Of a stretch of DNA of 64,000 nucleotides, positions 15,298 through 26,266 are shown piece by piece (the first letter of the stretch is position 1; each line of letters starts with the position of its first letter). The stretch spans positions 1 to 64,000 of the forward strand of contig CANMOZ010000003.1 in NCBI GenBank assembly GCA_947499545.1, written 5' to 3'. Both the position numbers and the translations under genes were made by a program. The notes beneath the pieces are model-generated. The model was not told the origin of the DNA and did not search any database. It saw only the letters and a list, made by a program, of their open reading frames with translations. Source of the stretch: an uncultured Saccharospirillaceae bacterium (GTDB lineage: Bacteria; Pseudomonadota; Gammaproteobacteria; Pseudomonadales; Oceanobacteraceae).

Positions 15298-18036
15298 TTA
15301 GCCTAGCTTGCCATGACACTGCTTGTATTTTTTACCCGACCCACATGGACAAGGATCATTACGCCCCACTTTGGGTTGAGTACGTTTATAAGGTTGGGCG
15401 GCTTGTTCATCACCCGCGTCATCACTTGCTCGTTCTTCATCAAGCGCTGATCCAGATGCATGTTGATACTGCATGGATTTTGCCTGTGCTTCTGCTTCAG
15501 CCCGTCGTTGACGCTCTAGTGCCTCAGCCTCATTTTCCTGACGAATTTGAACATGCGATAAGAAGCGGATTGACTCTTCATCAATATTTTCAAGCAACTC
15601 TTCGAATAAGGCAAAAGCTTCACGCTTGTATTCTTGCTTTGGATTTTTCTGAGCATAACCTCTTAAATGAATCCCTTGTCTAAGATGATCCAGCTTAGCA
15701 AGATGCTCTTTCCAAAGATTATCGAGCACCTGCAAGATCACCTGCTTTTCCAAGTAACGCAGGGGCTCTGCACCAACAATTTGCTCTTTAGCTACATAGG
15801 CTTCTGCAACCTGCTCATATATACGGCGCCTTAGAGGTTCTTCATGCAGCTTCTTATCTTCGTCAAGCCATTGCTGAACAGGCACTTCAACGCCAAACTC
15901 TGATTTTAGATTTTGCTCAAGACCAGGGATATCCCATTGTTCCGGCAATGATTGAGGAGGAAGATGCGCGCTGACAACTCGATTAACAACGCTCTCTCGC
16001 ATTTGAGACACTTGTTGAGACACATCTTCAGCAGCTAATAAATCATTACGAATGCTGTAAATTGCTTGCCTTTGTTCGTTCGAAACATCATCGTATTCCA
16101 GAAGCTGTTTACGAATATCGAAGTTACGTTGCTCTACACGTTTTTGAGCTTTTTCAATCGCGTTAGTGACCATTTTGTGTTCAATGGCTTCACCCGATTT
16201 CATGCCTAAGGCTTTCATCATATTGCGCGTACGATCAGATGCAAAGATCCGCATTAAAGGGTCTTCCAATGACAGGAAGAACCTTGAAGAACCGGGATCA
16301 CCTTGACGGCCAGAACGACCACGCAACTGATTATCAATACGACGGGATTCATGTCGCTCCGTTCCAATAATATGCAAACCGCCTGCTTTAATAACCTCTT
16401 GATGCGTGGCTTGCCATTCTTTCTGGATTTTTTCAATATCAGCTTCAGAAGGTTCCTCAAGCTTTTCAACTTCTACTTTCCAGTTACCACCTAGCATAAT
16501 ATCGGTACCACGACCTGCCATATTCGTCGCAATGGTGACCGCTCCAGGACGCCCCGCCTCTGCAATAATATGCGCTTCGCGTTCGTGCTGTTTTGCATTT
16601 AAAACATTGTGCTGAATTTTTGACGCATCAAGAGCGTTCGAAATGCGTTCAGATGCCTCAATCGAAGCGGTACCCACGAGCACCGGACGCCCATGCGCTG
16701 TACATTCACGAATTTCTTCAATGATCGCGTTGTATTTGTCTTCTTCACTTAGGTAAATAAGATCATTGTGATCTTTACGTGCAATTTCTTTATTGGTGGG
16801 GATAACAACGACGTCTAACCCATAAATTTGATGGAACTCAAAGGCTTCCGTATCTGCTGTACCCGTCATGCCACTGAGTTTTTTGTACAGACGGAAATAA
16901 TTTTGGAAGGTTGTGGAAGCAAGCGTTTGTGATTCAGCCTGAATCGCAACGCCTTCTTTTGCTTCAATGGCCTGATGCAGTCCTTCACTCCAACGACGCC
17001 CCGGCATTGTACGCCCGGTGTGTTCATCAACAATCACAACTTGATTGCCTTGGACAATGTAATCCACATTACGTTGAAACAGCACATGAGCACGCAATCC
17101 TTGATGCACATGGTGTAACTTATTCAGGTTAGTGGTTGCGTAGAGACTATCACCCTCTTCAAGAATGCCTTGTTCGGTGAGTAATTCTTCTACGTACTCA
17201 TGGCCACTTTCATTTAGCTCAACCGACTTTTGCTTCAGATCAACCGTATAATGACCTTCTTGTTCTACGACACCTTCTTCCTCTTCCTTATGCTCAACAA
17301 GCTTAGGGATTAATGTATTAATCGCTTTGTACAATTCAGAGCTGTCTTCCGCTGCTCCTGAAATAATCAGTGGCGTTCGGGCTTCATCAATTAAAATAGA
17401 ATCCACTTCATCGACAATGGCGTAATGCAACTCCCCTTGCATCTTGTCTTCGATAGACAGGGCCATGTTGTCACGCAAATAGTCAAACCCGAATTCGTTG
17501 TTGGTGCCATAGGTGATGTCACACTGGTAGGCTTCACGCTTACTAGTAGCATCTTGCCCTGAACGGATAACGCCCACGCTTAAACCGAGAGCTTCATACA
17601 ATGGGCGCATCCATTCTGCATCACGGTGAGCCAAATAGTCGTTCACGGTTACGATATGAACACCCTTGCCAGGCAAGGCATTCAAGTAAGCGGATAATGT
17701 TGCGACAAGGGTTTTACCTTCCCCTGTCCGCATCTCAGCAATTTTGCCTTCATTGAGAACCATTCCCCCAATCATCTGCACATCAAAGTGACGCATTTCC
17801 ATAACACGCTTACTGGCTTCACGCACGAGGGAAAAAGCTTCTGGAATCAGCGTTTCAAGAGAAACGTTGTCTTGTAAGCGCTTCCTTAACTCTTGAGTTT
17901 TTTCTTTTATTTGTTCATCAGAGAGCTTCTCAAACTCTGGCTCTAACGCATTAATGCGTTCTACTACGCGGCGGAGTTTTTTAACTTCTCGGTCGTTCTT
18001 GCTGCCAACGATTTTTTTTACCAATGAGGCGATCAT
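15298..18036 (-). CDS. secA: Preprotein translocase ATPase SecA
   Basis: A 912-residue motor that pushes unfolded preproteins through SecYEG. Walker A is GEGKT (about 105-109), the DEAD-type Walker B is [11 protein letters not shown], and the helicase motif [18 protein letters not shown] is intact. The C-terminal tail has a Cys3-His zinc motif, [14 protein letters not shown], which binds SecB and the membrane. Full length for the family. It stands in the conserved place after lpxC and the M23 peptidase and is read from the dcw cluster side. Confidence 0.98.
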   Translation of the reverse strand: MIASLVKKIVGSKNDREVKKLRRVVERINALEPEFEKLSDEQIKEKTQELRKRLQDNVSLETLIPEAFSLVREASKRVMEMRHFDVQMIGGMVLNEGKIAEMRTGEGKTLVATLSAYLNALPGKGVHIVTVNDYLAHRDAEWMRPLYEALGLSVGVIRSGQDATSKREAYQCDITYGTNNEFGFDYLRDNMALSIEDKMQGELHYAIVDEVDSILIDEARTPLIISGAAEDSSELYKAINTLIPKLVEHKEEEEGVVEQEGHYTVDLKQKSVELNESGHEYVEELLTEQGILEEGDSLYATTNLNKLHHVHQGLRAHVLFQRNVDYIVQGNQVVIVDEHTGRTMPGRRWSEGLHQAIEAKEGVAIQAESQTLASTTFQNYFRLYKKLSGMTGTADTEAFEFHQIYGLDVVVIPTNKEIARKDHNDLIYLSEEDKYNAIIEEIRECTAHGRPVLVGTASIEASERISNALDASKIQHNVLNAKQHEREAHIIAEAGRPGAVTIATNMAGRGTDIMLGGNWKVEVEKLEEPSEADIEKIQKEWQATHQEVIKAGGLHIIGTERHESRRIDNQLRGRSGRQGDPGSSRFFLSLEDPLMRIFASDRTRNMMKALGMKSGEAIEHKMVTNAIEKAQKRVEQRNFDIRKQLLEYDDVSNEQRQAIYSIRNDLLAAEDVSQQVSQMRESVVNRVVSAHLPPQSLPEQWDIPGLEQNLKSEFGVEVPVQQWLDEDKKLHEEPLRRRIYEQVAEAYVAKEQIVGAEPLRYLEKQVILQVLDNLWKEHLAKLDHLRQGIHLRGYAQKNPKQEYKREAFALFEELLENIDEESIRFLSHVQIRQENEAEALERQRRAEAEAQAKSMQYQHASGSALDEERASDDAGDEQAAQPYKRTQPKVGRNDPCPCGSGKKYKQCHGKLG

Positions 18037-18170
18037 AATGCTGTCTTCTAAAGTGCGTGCGTCAAAATGCTAGGGGTTCTTTTGGGCTCAATACCCACAC
18101 TGCCGAAATTCACAGGCAGTTATACAGGAAGGCAAGGCTTGGATAAACCTTGCTTAAGGGAAAATGAGAC

Positions 18171-19100
18171 TTAGGGGTGAGTTCGGTGGATATAGGCCGC
18201 CGGATCGACGGTTCGGCCATTTTTATAGACTTCAAAATGCACGTGAGGCCCCGTCGAACGGCCCGTGCTGCCCATTGCCGCAATGGTCTGTCCTTTACGA
18301 ACAACATCGCCCACGCTCACATCAAGCTCTTTACAATGTGCGTAACGCGTTGAGTAACCACTTCCGTGATTGATTTCGATCATAAGGCCGTAACCGGAAC
18401 GGTCAGAGGCCCAAGTCACAACACCGGAAGCAACCGCGACAATATCGCTGCCTTCCTTACCCGCAAAGTCCATCCCAGCATGCCAAGCCAGTCGACCATT
18501 AAACGGATCTGTCCGACGACCATAACGAGAAGACATCCAGCCCCTGCGTATTGGCCGGCCGGCAATAAAAGCGTCTTCACGTATTTTTCTGTTTTTGATG
18601 AGGGTGCTGAGAACATCCAGCTGAATTTCTCGATCTTCTAGTTCAGCCTCTAGTTCTGCAATCGCTTGATCAATGGTCGGTGCTTTGTATCCTGAATCAG
18701 GGAGCTGCTCTTGAGGCCCACCCATAGCAGGCTCTCGACTGAAGTCGAATTCACCCTTATTGAGCCGAGCCGTTTGAATTAAGCGCTCCCCAACGGCATC
18801 TAAACGAGTCAGGCGCGCTTGCATTTCAGCCAGCCTGACCGTGAGCGCCATAAGCTCTTCGTCTGCGCCCTGTTTCAATTCACTTAAGCGACTTTTTTGC
18901 TTATTAAGCTTGGCTTGCCACTCTTTGTGAACCTCATCGTTTACGATGGGTTTACCTGCCAAAAATGTAGTGAGGAAAAAGCCTGCAACACCTAAACCGA
19001 TAGGGAGTAACGCCAGACAGAAGAAAAGGAAATACCTAAGCCCTTGGCTCAAATGCCAAGACCTTGCTCGCCCCCCTTTTCCTACCACAATGATATTCAT
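18171..19100 (-). CDS. M23 family (LytM) murein peptidase
   Basis: A 309-residue membrane-anchored protein: one N-terminal helix (about 20-45), a coiled coil (about 60-175) and a C-terminal LytM domain with the zinc ligands HAGMD and HVHFE. These hydrolases or degenerate activators cut or regulate cutting of peptide cross-links in the sacculus. It occupies the position between lpxC and secA held by secM in enterics; this M23 gene is usual there in Pseudomonas-like bacteria. The start at 19100 (MNIIVVGKGG) matches the family N-terminus; the longer frame begins at 19139. Metal ligands are present, so catalysis is likely. Confidence 0.85.
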   Translation of the reverse strand: MNIIVVGKGGRARSWHLSQGLRYFLFFCLALLPIGLGVAGFFLTTFLAGKPIVNDEVHKEWQAKLNKQKSRLSELKQGADEELMALTVRLAEMQARLTRLDAVGERLIQTARLNKGEFDFSREPAMGGPQEQLPDSGYKAPTIDQAIAELEAELEDREIQLDVLSTLIKNRKIREDAFIAGRPIRRGWMSSRYGRRTDPFNGRLAWHAGMDFAGKEGSDIVAVASGVVTWASDRSGYGLMIEINHGSGYSTRYAHCKELDVSVGDVVRKGQTIAAMGSTGRSTGPHVHFEVYKNGRTVDPAAYIHRTHP

Positions 19101-19214
19101 AGAAAACGCCATTCCTAGGCTCAAGCTCCGCTTCACCATAAATGAAAGCGCAAAACCCGAAAAATTTGAAATCTATCACAGTCTTAGATTTGCCAACAAG
19201 CAGTATCTGTCTCA

Positions 19215-19246
19215 ATGAACCCAAATTGACGTCACTTTGGGTTCAT
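19215..19246. other. 11-bp perfect hairpin between lpxC and the M23 gene
   Basis: ATGAACCCAAA (19215-19225) pairs perfectly with TTTGGGTTCAT (19236-19246) around a 10-base loop. No T-tract follows on the minus strand, so it is not a standard terminator. It sits in the 240-base gap after lpxC and may slow transcription, protect an mRNA end or control translation of the peptidase-secA segment. Confidence 0.5.
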
Positions 19247-19340
19247 GAACTCAGTCGATCTCAGCCTGAGGAAAAACTCATAGCAGCTGTAGAGTCAGTC
19301 GTATTTTGAGTCTATCGATCACAGCCCTAAATACGCAGTC

Positions 19341-20252
19341 TTACAATAAGGACGCTGGCTTTTGGTAGGATATAGGTGCTTGCGATATATCCTGAAACTC
19401 CACAAATTCCCAACAGTCTTGATTGGATATCAATGTTCTAAGGATCTGGTTATTAAGGCCATGCCCTGACTTAAAGGCTTCATATTCACCGATGAGGCTA
19501 TGCCCTAACAAGTATAAGTCTCCGACGGCGTCTAAGATCTTATGCTTCACGAACTCGTCTTCGTATCTCAGACCTTCTTCGTTCAAAATACCGTCTTCAC
19601 TCAAACCAATCGCGTTATCCAAGCTTGCACCAAGGATCAAGTTTTTCGATCTCAGCAACTCAAGATCATGAATAAAACCAAAGGTACGAGCACGGCTGAT
19701 TTCTTTAACAAAGGAAGTGCTAGAGAAATCTAAGCAAGCTTCTTGATTACGATGTTGGAAAACGGGGTGGTCAAAGTCAATCGTGAAGCGCACTCTAAAA
19801 CCGTCATAAGGATGGAAAGCTGCATATTTTTCTCCATCATCAACACGAATCGACTTTTTTATGCGTATAAAACGCTTGGCAGCGTCTTGCTCTTCAATAC
19901 CAGCCGACTGCAAGAGAAAGACGAAGGGGCCTGCACTGCCATCCATGATGGGGACTTCACCAGCGCTCAATTCAACCACGCAGTTATCAATTCCCAAGCC
20001 AGCCATGGCCGATAAAAGATGCTCCACGGTTGCGATCTTGACCTCACCTTGAAGCAAGGCAGTCGCCATCGTAGTTGCGCCCACGTTTTCTGCTCGAGCA
20101 GGTATCTCCACCACAGGGTCAAGATCGGTACGACGAAAAACAATCCCAGAATCAATAGCTGCTGGGCGTAACGTCATGTACACCTTGTCACCAGAATGGA
20201 GCCCTATACCGGTGGCTCGAATGGTGTTTTTAAGTGTCCTTTGTTTAATCAT
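19341..20252 (-). CDS. lpxC: UDP-3-O-acyl-N-acetylglucosamine deacetylase
   Basis: A 303-residue zinc enzyme performing the committed step of lipid A synthesis. The zinc and catalytic motifs are intact: [26 protein letters not shown] and KSGHGLNN. Length matches the family. The ATG at 20252 gives the canonical MIKQRTLKN start; a GTG nine bases earlier is less likely. It follows ftsZ by about 105 bases, the standard end of the dcw cluster. Confidence 0.97.
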   Translation of the reverse strand: MIKQRTLKNTIRATGIGLHSGDKVYMTLRPAAIDSGIVFRRTDLDPVVEIPARAENVGATTMATALLQGEVKIATVEHLLSAMAGLGIDNCVVELSAGEVPIMDGSAGPFVFLLQSAGIEEQDAAKRFIRIKKSIRVDDGEKYAAFHPYDGFRVRFTIDFDHPVFQHRNQEACLDFSSTSFVKEISRARTFGFIHDLELLRSKNLILGASLDNAIGLSEDGILNEEGLRYEDEFVKHKILDAVGDLYLLGHSLIGEYEAFKSGHGLNNQILRTLISNQDCWEFVEFQDISQAPISYQKPASLL

Positions 20253-20356
20253 CGACTTCACTGACCGGAAATGCAGCTGGGGATTCTAATACAAACCCCC
20301 TGCTTACGGCAAAAACAAGATACAGGCATCGGACAAGAGTTGAGAATAACGCCACT

Positions 20357-21541
20357 TCAATCGGCTTGCCTACGCAAGAAGGCAGGAATATCCAAGTACT
20401 CCAAATCTTTACCAGAAGCATCAGCAGTAGGTTTTGAAGCCCCTACTTTCTGGCTCTGTGTTTCAGACTTCCAGCGCATAGATGTTGGCCGATCCAGCTC
20501 TTTGTAGTCAGGGCTTGCTTCCACTTTGGTATTATCGACTACTTTCTTAACTGGTTTTTCTTGCACGGCTTGGAGACCAGTGGCAACCACCGTCACTTTC
20601 AACTCGTCTGTCATTTCAGGATCGATGACCGTACCCACGACAACGGTAGCCTGTTCAGACGCGAATTCTTCGATAGTGTTCCCCACTTCCGAAAATTCGC
20701 CCAGAGAAAGATTCATGCCTGCGGTGATGTTCACCAATATACCACGAGCCCCTTCAAGATTCACGTCTTCCAATAGTGGGCTGCGTATCGCAGCTTCAGC
20801 TGCTTCTCTGGCACGGTTCTCACCTTTCCCGACTCCTGTGCCCATCATTGCCTGTCCCATTTCGGACATAACCGTTTTGACGTCAGCAAAGTCAACATTG
20901 ATCATGCCTGGGCGTATGATGAGGTCAGCAATGCCTTGAACCGCCCCGAGTAGAACATCGTTAGCAGCACCAAAAGCTTCCAATAAACTGGTGTTCTTCC
21001 CTAAGACATCCAACAATTTCTCATTTGGGATCGTGATCAATGAATCCACATGGTCGGCCAACTCTTTCAAACCAGACTCAGCGATAGAGAGACGTTTACG
21101 ACCTTCAAAGGGGAATGGACGCGTCACAACTGCAACGGTTAACACACCCAACTCGCGCGCTATTTCAGCGACAACTGGCGCAGCACCGGTGCCCGTACCG
21201 CCGCCCATACCAGCGGTAATAAACAGCATGTCAGCGCCTTTTATTGCCTCTGCTAAGCGCTCTCGATCTTCCAGGGCAGCTTCACGTCCAATTTCAGGGT
21301 TGGCTCCAGCACCCAGGCCTTTCGTAATTGCGCCACCGAGCTGTAAGATATACTTAGAGCCCATATTTTTTAGGGCTTGGGCATCGGTATTGGCGCATAT
21401 GAAGTCTACTCCCTCAATATGAGAGGACACCATATGCTCAACAGCATTTCCACCACCACCGCCAACGCCGATCACTTTAATGACAGCATTCTGAGGCACA
21501 TCGTCGACCAACTCGAACATATCCCCGTCTTTTTGATTCAT
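20357..21541 (-). CDS. ftsZ: Cell division tubulin homologue FtsZ
   Basis: A 394-residue GTPase that polymerises into the Z ring. It has the tubulin signature GGGTGTGAAPVVAE, the synergy-loop region NVDFADVKTVM and a conserved C-terminal peptide (LEYLDIPAFLRRQAD) for FtsA/ZipA binding. ATG at 21541 is favoured by AGGAG seven bases upstream; a second plausible start, the common MFELVDD, lies at 21520 with only a G-run in front. A variable linker (about 320-375) precedes the tail. Directly follows ftsA. Confidence 0.97.
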   Translation of the reverse strand: MNQKDGDMFELVDDVPQNAVIKVIGVGGGGGNAVEHMVSSHIEGVDFICANTDAQALKNMGSKYILQLGGAITKGLGAGANPEIGREAALEDRERLAEAIKGADMLFITAGMGGGTGTGAAPVVAEIARELGVLTVAVVTRPFPFEGRKRLSIAESGLKELADHVDSLITIPNEKLLDVLGKNTSLLEAFGAANDVLLGAVQGIADLIIRPGMINVDFADVKTVMSEMGQAMMGTGVGKGENRAREAAEAAIRSPLLEDVNLEGARGILVNITAGMNLSLGEFSEVGNTIEEFASEQATVVVGTVIDPEMTDELKVTVVATGLQAVQEKPVKKVVDNTKVEASPDYKELDRPTSMRWKSETQSQKVGASKPTADASGKDLEYLDIPAFLRRQAD

Positions 21542-21578
21542 CACCCGTCTCCTTGCTTACGAAGGACGTACCTGATCA

Positions 21579-22826
21579 TTAGAAATTACCTTGAATCCAG
21601 TTTTTTACGCGTCCCAGCACGCCCACATGAGGCTCCTCACTGGGCCCGTTGACAATATTGACTTCTGCACTCTGTCGACTTTGTTTCGCGCCATACATAA
21701 GCAAGCCTACCGCGGTGGCATAAATGGGATTCGCGATCACATCAGTCAGACCTGACACGCCTTGGGGTTTGGCCAGTCGCACGGGCATGTGGAAAATTTC
21801 CTCGGCTAAATCCACAGCGCCTTCCATTTTAGCGGTTCCGCCTGTAAAAACGATACCCGCAGGAATTAATTCCTCGTATCCACTTCTTCTTAACTCAGCC
21901 TGAATGAGACTAAACAATTCCTCATAGCGCGGCTCAACCACTTCAGCCAAAGCTTGTCTAGACAAATCTCGTGGCTTGCGGTCACCAACACTAGGCACCT
22001 TTATTAGCTCATCAGGGCCAGCCAATTGCCTGAGTGCACAGGCATATTTTTTCTTTATTTCCTCTGCGTGTTGTGTGGGAGTACGCAGAGCCATAGCAAT
22101 ATCATTCGTAACTTGATCGCCCGCAATTGGAATTACCGCTGTGTGCCTAATCGCACCATCGGTAAATACTGCGATATCCGTAGTACCTCCACCGATATCG
22201 ACCAGGCAAACACCAAGCTCTTTTTCATCTTCCGTCAGCACAGCATAACTGGAGGCCAACTGTTCTAAAATAATGTCTTCGACTTCCAAATTGCAGCGCT
22301 GAACGCATTTGTCAATGTTCTGCGCAGCATTTCGAGCGCAGCTGACCAGGTGGACTTTCACCTCTAAACGTACACCCGCCATACCAATGGGCTCACGCAC
22401 CCCTTCCTGCTGATCAATCACAAATTCTTGAGGAAGTATGTGCAAAATTTTCTGGTCACTGGGAATCAGCACTGCCTGCGCTGCATCAATGACACGATCA
22501 ACATCGGCTTGAGCAACTTCACGATTTTTAATCGCAACCATGCCATTAGAATTCATGCTGCGAATATGGCTACCAGCAATACCTGCGTAAACCGTATGAA
22601 TACGGCAGCCAGCCATTAACTCAGCTTCTTCAATCGCACGCTGTATGGATTGGACAGTGGATTCAATATTGACAACAACGCCTTTTTTCATACCGCGTGA
22701 CGGATGATTACCAATACCGATCACTTCCACTTCACCAGAAGGCGTTACCGCGCCTACAATGGCGACGACTTTAGACGTGCCAATATCCAACCCAACAATT
22801 AATTTTTGCTCATTCGCTGCATTCAT
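21579..22826 (-). CDS. ftsA: Cell division actin homologue FtsA
   Basis: A 415-residue actin-fold protein that ties FtsZ filaments to the membrane. Phosphate-binding motifs VGLDIGTSKV and CLVDIGGGTTDIAVF are present, the 1C domain lies between them, and the C-terminal amphipathic membrane helix (RVKNWIQGNF) is intact. It starts 11 bases after ftsQ, within the co-transcribed ftsQAZ block. Confidence 0.97.
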   Translation of the reverse strand: MNAANEQKLIVGLDIGTSKVVAIVGAVTPSGEVEVIGIGNHPSRGMKKGVVVNIESTVQSIQRAIEEAELMAGCRIHTVYAGIAGSHIRSMNSNGMVAIKNREVAQADVDRVIDAAQAVLIPSDQKILHILPQEFVIDQQEGVREPIGMAGVRLEVKVHLVSCARNAAQNIDKCVQRCNLEVEDIILEQLASSYAVLTEDEKELGVCLVDIGGGTTDIAVFTDGAIRHTAVIPIAGDQVTNDIAMALRTPTQHAEEIKKKYACALRQLAGPDELIKVPSVGDRKPRDLSRQALAEVVEPRYEELFSLIQAELRRSGYEELIPAGIVFTGGTAKMEGAVDLAEEIFHMPVRLAKPQGVSGLTDVIANPIYATAVGLLMYGAKQSRQSAEVNIVNGPSEEPHVGVLGRVKNWIQGNF

Positions 22827-22837
22827 TCTCAGCTATC

Positions 22838-23791
22838 TCAACCTCGCACAGGGAGTGCTTCTGTCGCCTGCACGCTTTCTGGGCGCCATTTAATCGCAAC
22901 CCCATTGGGGTACCGAGCGTCAATTTTTTGCATAGTTTTCAAGCGTTCTCTATAAGCTTGCATAATGGTGGCCACCTTGTGCACACGCTCGCTAAAATGC
23001 TGACTACCCAAGTCAATTTTTAAGCCATCGGTTAATCTTACTTTCCATGCCCCCCGTGGCGTCAATTCTAATTGCGCAATTTGCCAACCTAAACGTCTCA
23101 GCAAACGATAACGCTCAATTAATACGGCCCCGTTATGCTTTCCACCTAATAACAAAGGCAACTTTAAGCTGGGTTTGGCTTCATTGTCTTGAAGTTGAAC
23201 CGCAAACTGCAAAGTCTTGGTTACCTCCGACTGCGCCTCATTATTTGGTTCCAACAAACTAAGAGGAACCACTCGACCTAACTCAGTTAATAAGTGTTTT
23301 TCACCCCAACGAGCGACTGGCACCATTTCTTCGATGCGGACGAGTAATTGGTTTGGCCAAGCTTTTTGAACTCGCACCGAACGAAGCGCAGGATCCTTTT
23401 GCAAATGATTACGAATGCGATGCACATCTAGCGTCCAGAATCGCTGTTCTGAGAGCACTTCAGCAAGATGATGTTTGATCGCTGACTCTGATCGCCACAC
23501 AAAAGGTGCTTCAATTCGCACCTGAGAGACAGCCGGATTTGCCCACTCGCTGTAAGATACCCACTTTAGTGCTAACCATGCAATGTATAACGCAAAAAAA
23601 ATAGATGCAATTCTAATCACCGGTTTGATGATGTTTATATAAATGGCATACACCAGTTGAGTGACATATTGAATGCGATCACGTAGAGGACGCTTTGGTA
23701 GCTTTGGTGTTTCAGGCTCAACAAAAACCGCCCCGCTGACCTTTACTGGCTCGCTCTCTACTTCAGATATTTGGCGTTTTTTGAGTCCCAT
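22838..23791 (-). CDS. ftsQ: Cell division protein FtsQ
   Basis: A 317-residue bitopic protein: cytoplasmic N-terminus (about 1-50), one membrane helix (about 52-75), a POTRA domain (about 85-155) and a beta domain. It links FtsB/FtsL to the rest of the divisome. It is longer than E. coli FtsQ, mostly because of the N-terminal cytoplasmic part and a short insertion in the beta domain. It begins four bases after ddlB. Confidence 0.9.
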   Translation of the reverse strand: MGLKKRQISEVESEPVKVSGAVFVEPETPKLPKRPLRDRIQYVTQLVYAIYINIIKPVIRIASIFFALYIAWLALKWVSYSEWANPAVSQVRIEAPFVWRSESAIKHHLAEVLSEQRFWTLDVHRIRNHLQKDPALRSVRVQKAWPNQLLVRIEEMVPVARWGEKHLLTELGRVVPLSLLEPNNEAQSEVTKTLQFAVQLQDNEAKPSLKLPLLLGGKHNGAVLIERYRLLRRLGWQIAQLELTPRGAWKVRLTDGLKIDLGSQHFSERVHKVATIMQAYRERLKTMQKIDARYPNGVAIKWRPESVQATEALPVRG

Positions 23792-23795
23792 AACC

Positions 23796-24734
23796 TTACG
23801 CAGGATTCGAATGAAAACGATTTTTCAACGATGCATTCGTAGCAATCTTTTCAACTAACTCTTCAAACGTAATTCCCATTGCTTTTGCAGCTTTTGGGAC
23901 TAGGCTTGTTTCAGTCATGCCGGGTACTGTGTTGACTTCTATGACATGTAATTGCCCATCGGCATCTTTAATAAAATCAACTCTTCCCCAGCTGTCTAGC
24001 CCTACTAAACGGGCAACACCCTCAGCCAGATCTTGTATTTGCTGTTCTTCTTCTGAGCTCAAACCGGAAGGAATATGGTATTCAGTTGTGCCCGTAATGT
24101 ATTTTGCATCGTAATCATAAAATTCACTTTGCGCTTCAATGCAAATAGAGGGCAATGCTTTTCCATCAAGCCAAGAAACCGTGTACTCCTTTCCTGGCAG
24201 GAAGGTTTCTATCAAAATGCGCTCGTCGTATTGAAAGGCTTGATCTACCGCGGTTCTTAATTCTTCTGAGGTTAACGCCTTACTAATACCGACACTTGAC
24301 CCTTCAGAGACCGGCTTAACAAATAATGGCAAGCCCAATTGATCAATGATCTTACTTAAATCATGATCTTCATTTTGATGAAGCTCGATGAAAGCCGGTG
24401 TTTGATAACCTGCGCCCTGTAACAACCATTTCGTTTTTGCTTTATCCATTGTTAATGCACAAGTCACGGTACCACTGCCGGTATAGGGCAGATGGTATGC
24501 TTCCAATAGTGCTTGGATTTCACCGTTCTCACCGAAACCACCATGAAGAGCAATAAAGACCCGATCAGCGTTCAGGTTTTGGATTTGAGAGAGGTAATGC
24601 TCGCTTAGATCAAAGGCCTCTACATCATGCCCTTTCCGAGCAAGTGCCTTTGTTACGGCTCTACCACTGGCAAGTGACACCTGGCGCTCCGCACTGGTGC
24701 CTCCCATTAGCACTGCAATCTTACCTAATTTCAT
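23796..24734 (-). CDS. ddlB: D-alanine-D-alanine ligase
   Basis: A 312-residue ATP-grasp ligase making the D-Ala-D-Ala dipeptide for MurF. The N-terminal motif VLMGGTSAERQVSLASG and the ATP-grasp segments (LFVKPVSEGSSVGISK; VIEVNTVPGMTETSLVPKAA) are complete. It lies between murC and ftsQ, as in E. coli, after an 83-base gap. Confidence 0.96.
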   Translation of the reverse strand: MKLGKIAVLMGGTSAERQVSLASGRAVTKALARKGHDVEAFDLSEHYLSQIQNLNADRVFIALHGGFGENGEIQALLEAYHLPYTGSGTVTCALTMDKAKTKWLLQGAGYQTPAFIELHQNEDHDLSKIIDQLGLPLFVKPVSEGSSVGISKALTSEELRTAVDQAFQYDERILIETFLPGKEYTVSWLDGKALPSICIEAQSEFYDYDAKYITGTTEYHIPSGLSSEEEQQIQDLAEGVARLVGLDSWGRVDFIKDADGQLHVIEVNTVPGMTETSLVPKAAKAMGITFEELVEKIATNASLKNRFHSNPA

Positions 24735-24817
24735 TTATCACTCGTTTATGCAAAAGTGAAGCAACCATTGTGGTGTAAACTGCGAAATAAAATAACGAAT
24801 CGCCGCTTAGTCTACTT

Positions 24818-26266
24818 TCAAGATTGAACTTGCCCTAATAAAGCGGGCAGTTGATCCTCTAACTGAGCAGCAATCAAACCAATATTTCCTGCGCCTTGAA
24901 GCAGCAACAAATCACCTGGCTTTAACAGATCGGACAGCACTTGAAATAATTCTTCTTGATGTTGAACAAAGATGGGGTCAACCCTGCCTCGTTGTCGAAT
25001 ACTCCTTGAAAGCGAGCGTGCATCAGCACCCGTAATGGCTTCTTCTCCAGCAGAGTACACCTCAAGCAAAACCAAAACATCCGTATCATTAAGGACTTTG
25101 ACAAAGTCGTCATACAAATCACGCGTACGCGTATAACGATGCGGCTGGAAAACCATAACAAGGCGTCGATCGGGCCAACCATGACGAATAGCCGCCAGAG
25201 TCACTTCCATCTCTTTTGGGTGGTGCCCATAATCATCCACCAACATTATGTCTTGCTGATTGGAACCCGGTACTGGGAAATGACCTCGCACTTGAAAGCG
25301 TCGCCCGACCCCTTGGAATTCTGCCAAGGCCTTGACAATGGCGGCGTCACTTACCCCTTCATCTGTAGCAACTGCGATCGCGGCAAGCGCATTAAGCACA
25401 TTATGTTTACCCGGCATATGTAAGCGAACATGCAATGCAGCATGCGGTTGTGGCCGCTTCACAGTGAACTCGGTGTACATACCCGCAAAGACCAAATCAA
25501 CGGCCTGAAAATCCGCATCATCACCGAATCCATAAGTGTATTTTGAACGCTGCAACTGAGGAATTAACTCTCGAATATTTTCATCTTCGAGACAGAGCAC
25601 AACCAATCCATAAAAGGGAACATTATGCAAAAAGTCGACAAAGGCTTTTTTCAGCTTATTAAAATCACCGTCATATGTAGACATGTGATCAGCATCAATA
25701 TTGGTAACGATGGCGGTTAAAGGCTGCAAGTGTAAGAAGGAAGCATCGCTTTCATCCGCTTCAGCAACTAAATAACGGCTCTCACCAAGCTTGGCATTGG
25801 TCCCCGCTTTGGTCAGCTTTCCACCGATCACAAACGTTGGATCTAGGTGCCCTTCAGCAAAAATGGACGCAACGAGGCTGGTTGTAGTGGTTTTACCATG
25901 GGTGCCGGCGATCGCGATTCCATGTCTAAATCGCATTAATTCTGCGAGCATTTCAGCGCGTCGCACGATGGGTATTTCAAGCAATTTTGCTGCTTGATAC
26001 TCAGGATTATCGGCTTGAATCGCAGTAGACGTCACCACGACATTTACGCCGTCGACATTTTGTGATTGATGCCCAATAAAAATCGTGGCGCCAAGATGCT
26101 TCAAGCGTTCGGTTGCCACTGACACTCTCAAGTCAGAACCTGACACTTGATAACCTAGATTTAATAAGACCTCAGCGATGCCACACATGCCAACGCCACC
26201 GATCCCAATAAAGTGGATCTTTTGTATTCGTCGCATGCCAGGCATGCCATCCGATTTCATATTCAT
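24818..26266 (-). CDS. murC: UDP-N-acetylmuramate-L-alanine ligase
   Basis: A 482-residue Mur ligase adding L-Ala to UDP-MurNAc. Rossmann motif [18 protein letters not shown]-binding GTHGKTTTT and the late motif [11 protein letters not shown] are present. The ATG at 26266 overlaps the murG stop (ATGA), a strong sign of translational coupling; a longer frame from 26287 is less likely. Confidence 0.96.
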   Translation of the reverse strand: MNMKSDGMPGMRRIQKIHFIGIGGVGMCGIAEVLLNLGYQVSGSDLRVSVATERLKHLGATIFIGHQSQNVDGVNVVVTSTAIQADNPEYQAAKLLEIPIVRRAEMLAELMRFRHGIAIAGTHGKTTTTSLVASIFAEGHLDPTFVIGGKLTKAGTNAKLGESRYLVAEADESDASFLHLQPLTAIVTNIDADHMSTYDGDFNKLKKAFVDFLHNVPFYGLVVLCLEDENIRELIPQLQRSKYTYGFGDDADFQAVDLVFAGMYTEFTVKRPQPHAALHVRLHMPGKHNVLNALAAIAVATDEGVSDAAIVKALAEFQGVGRRFQVRGHFPVPGSNQQDIMLVDDYGHHPKEMEVTLAAIRHGWPDRRLVMVFQPHRYTRTRDLYDDFVKVLNDTDVLVLLEVYSAGEEAITGADARSLSRSIRQRGRVDPIFVQHQEELFQVLSDLLKPGDLLLLQGAGNIGLIAAQLEDQLPALLGQVQS

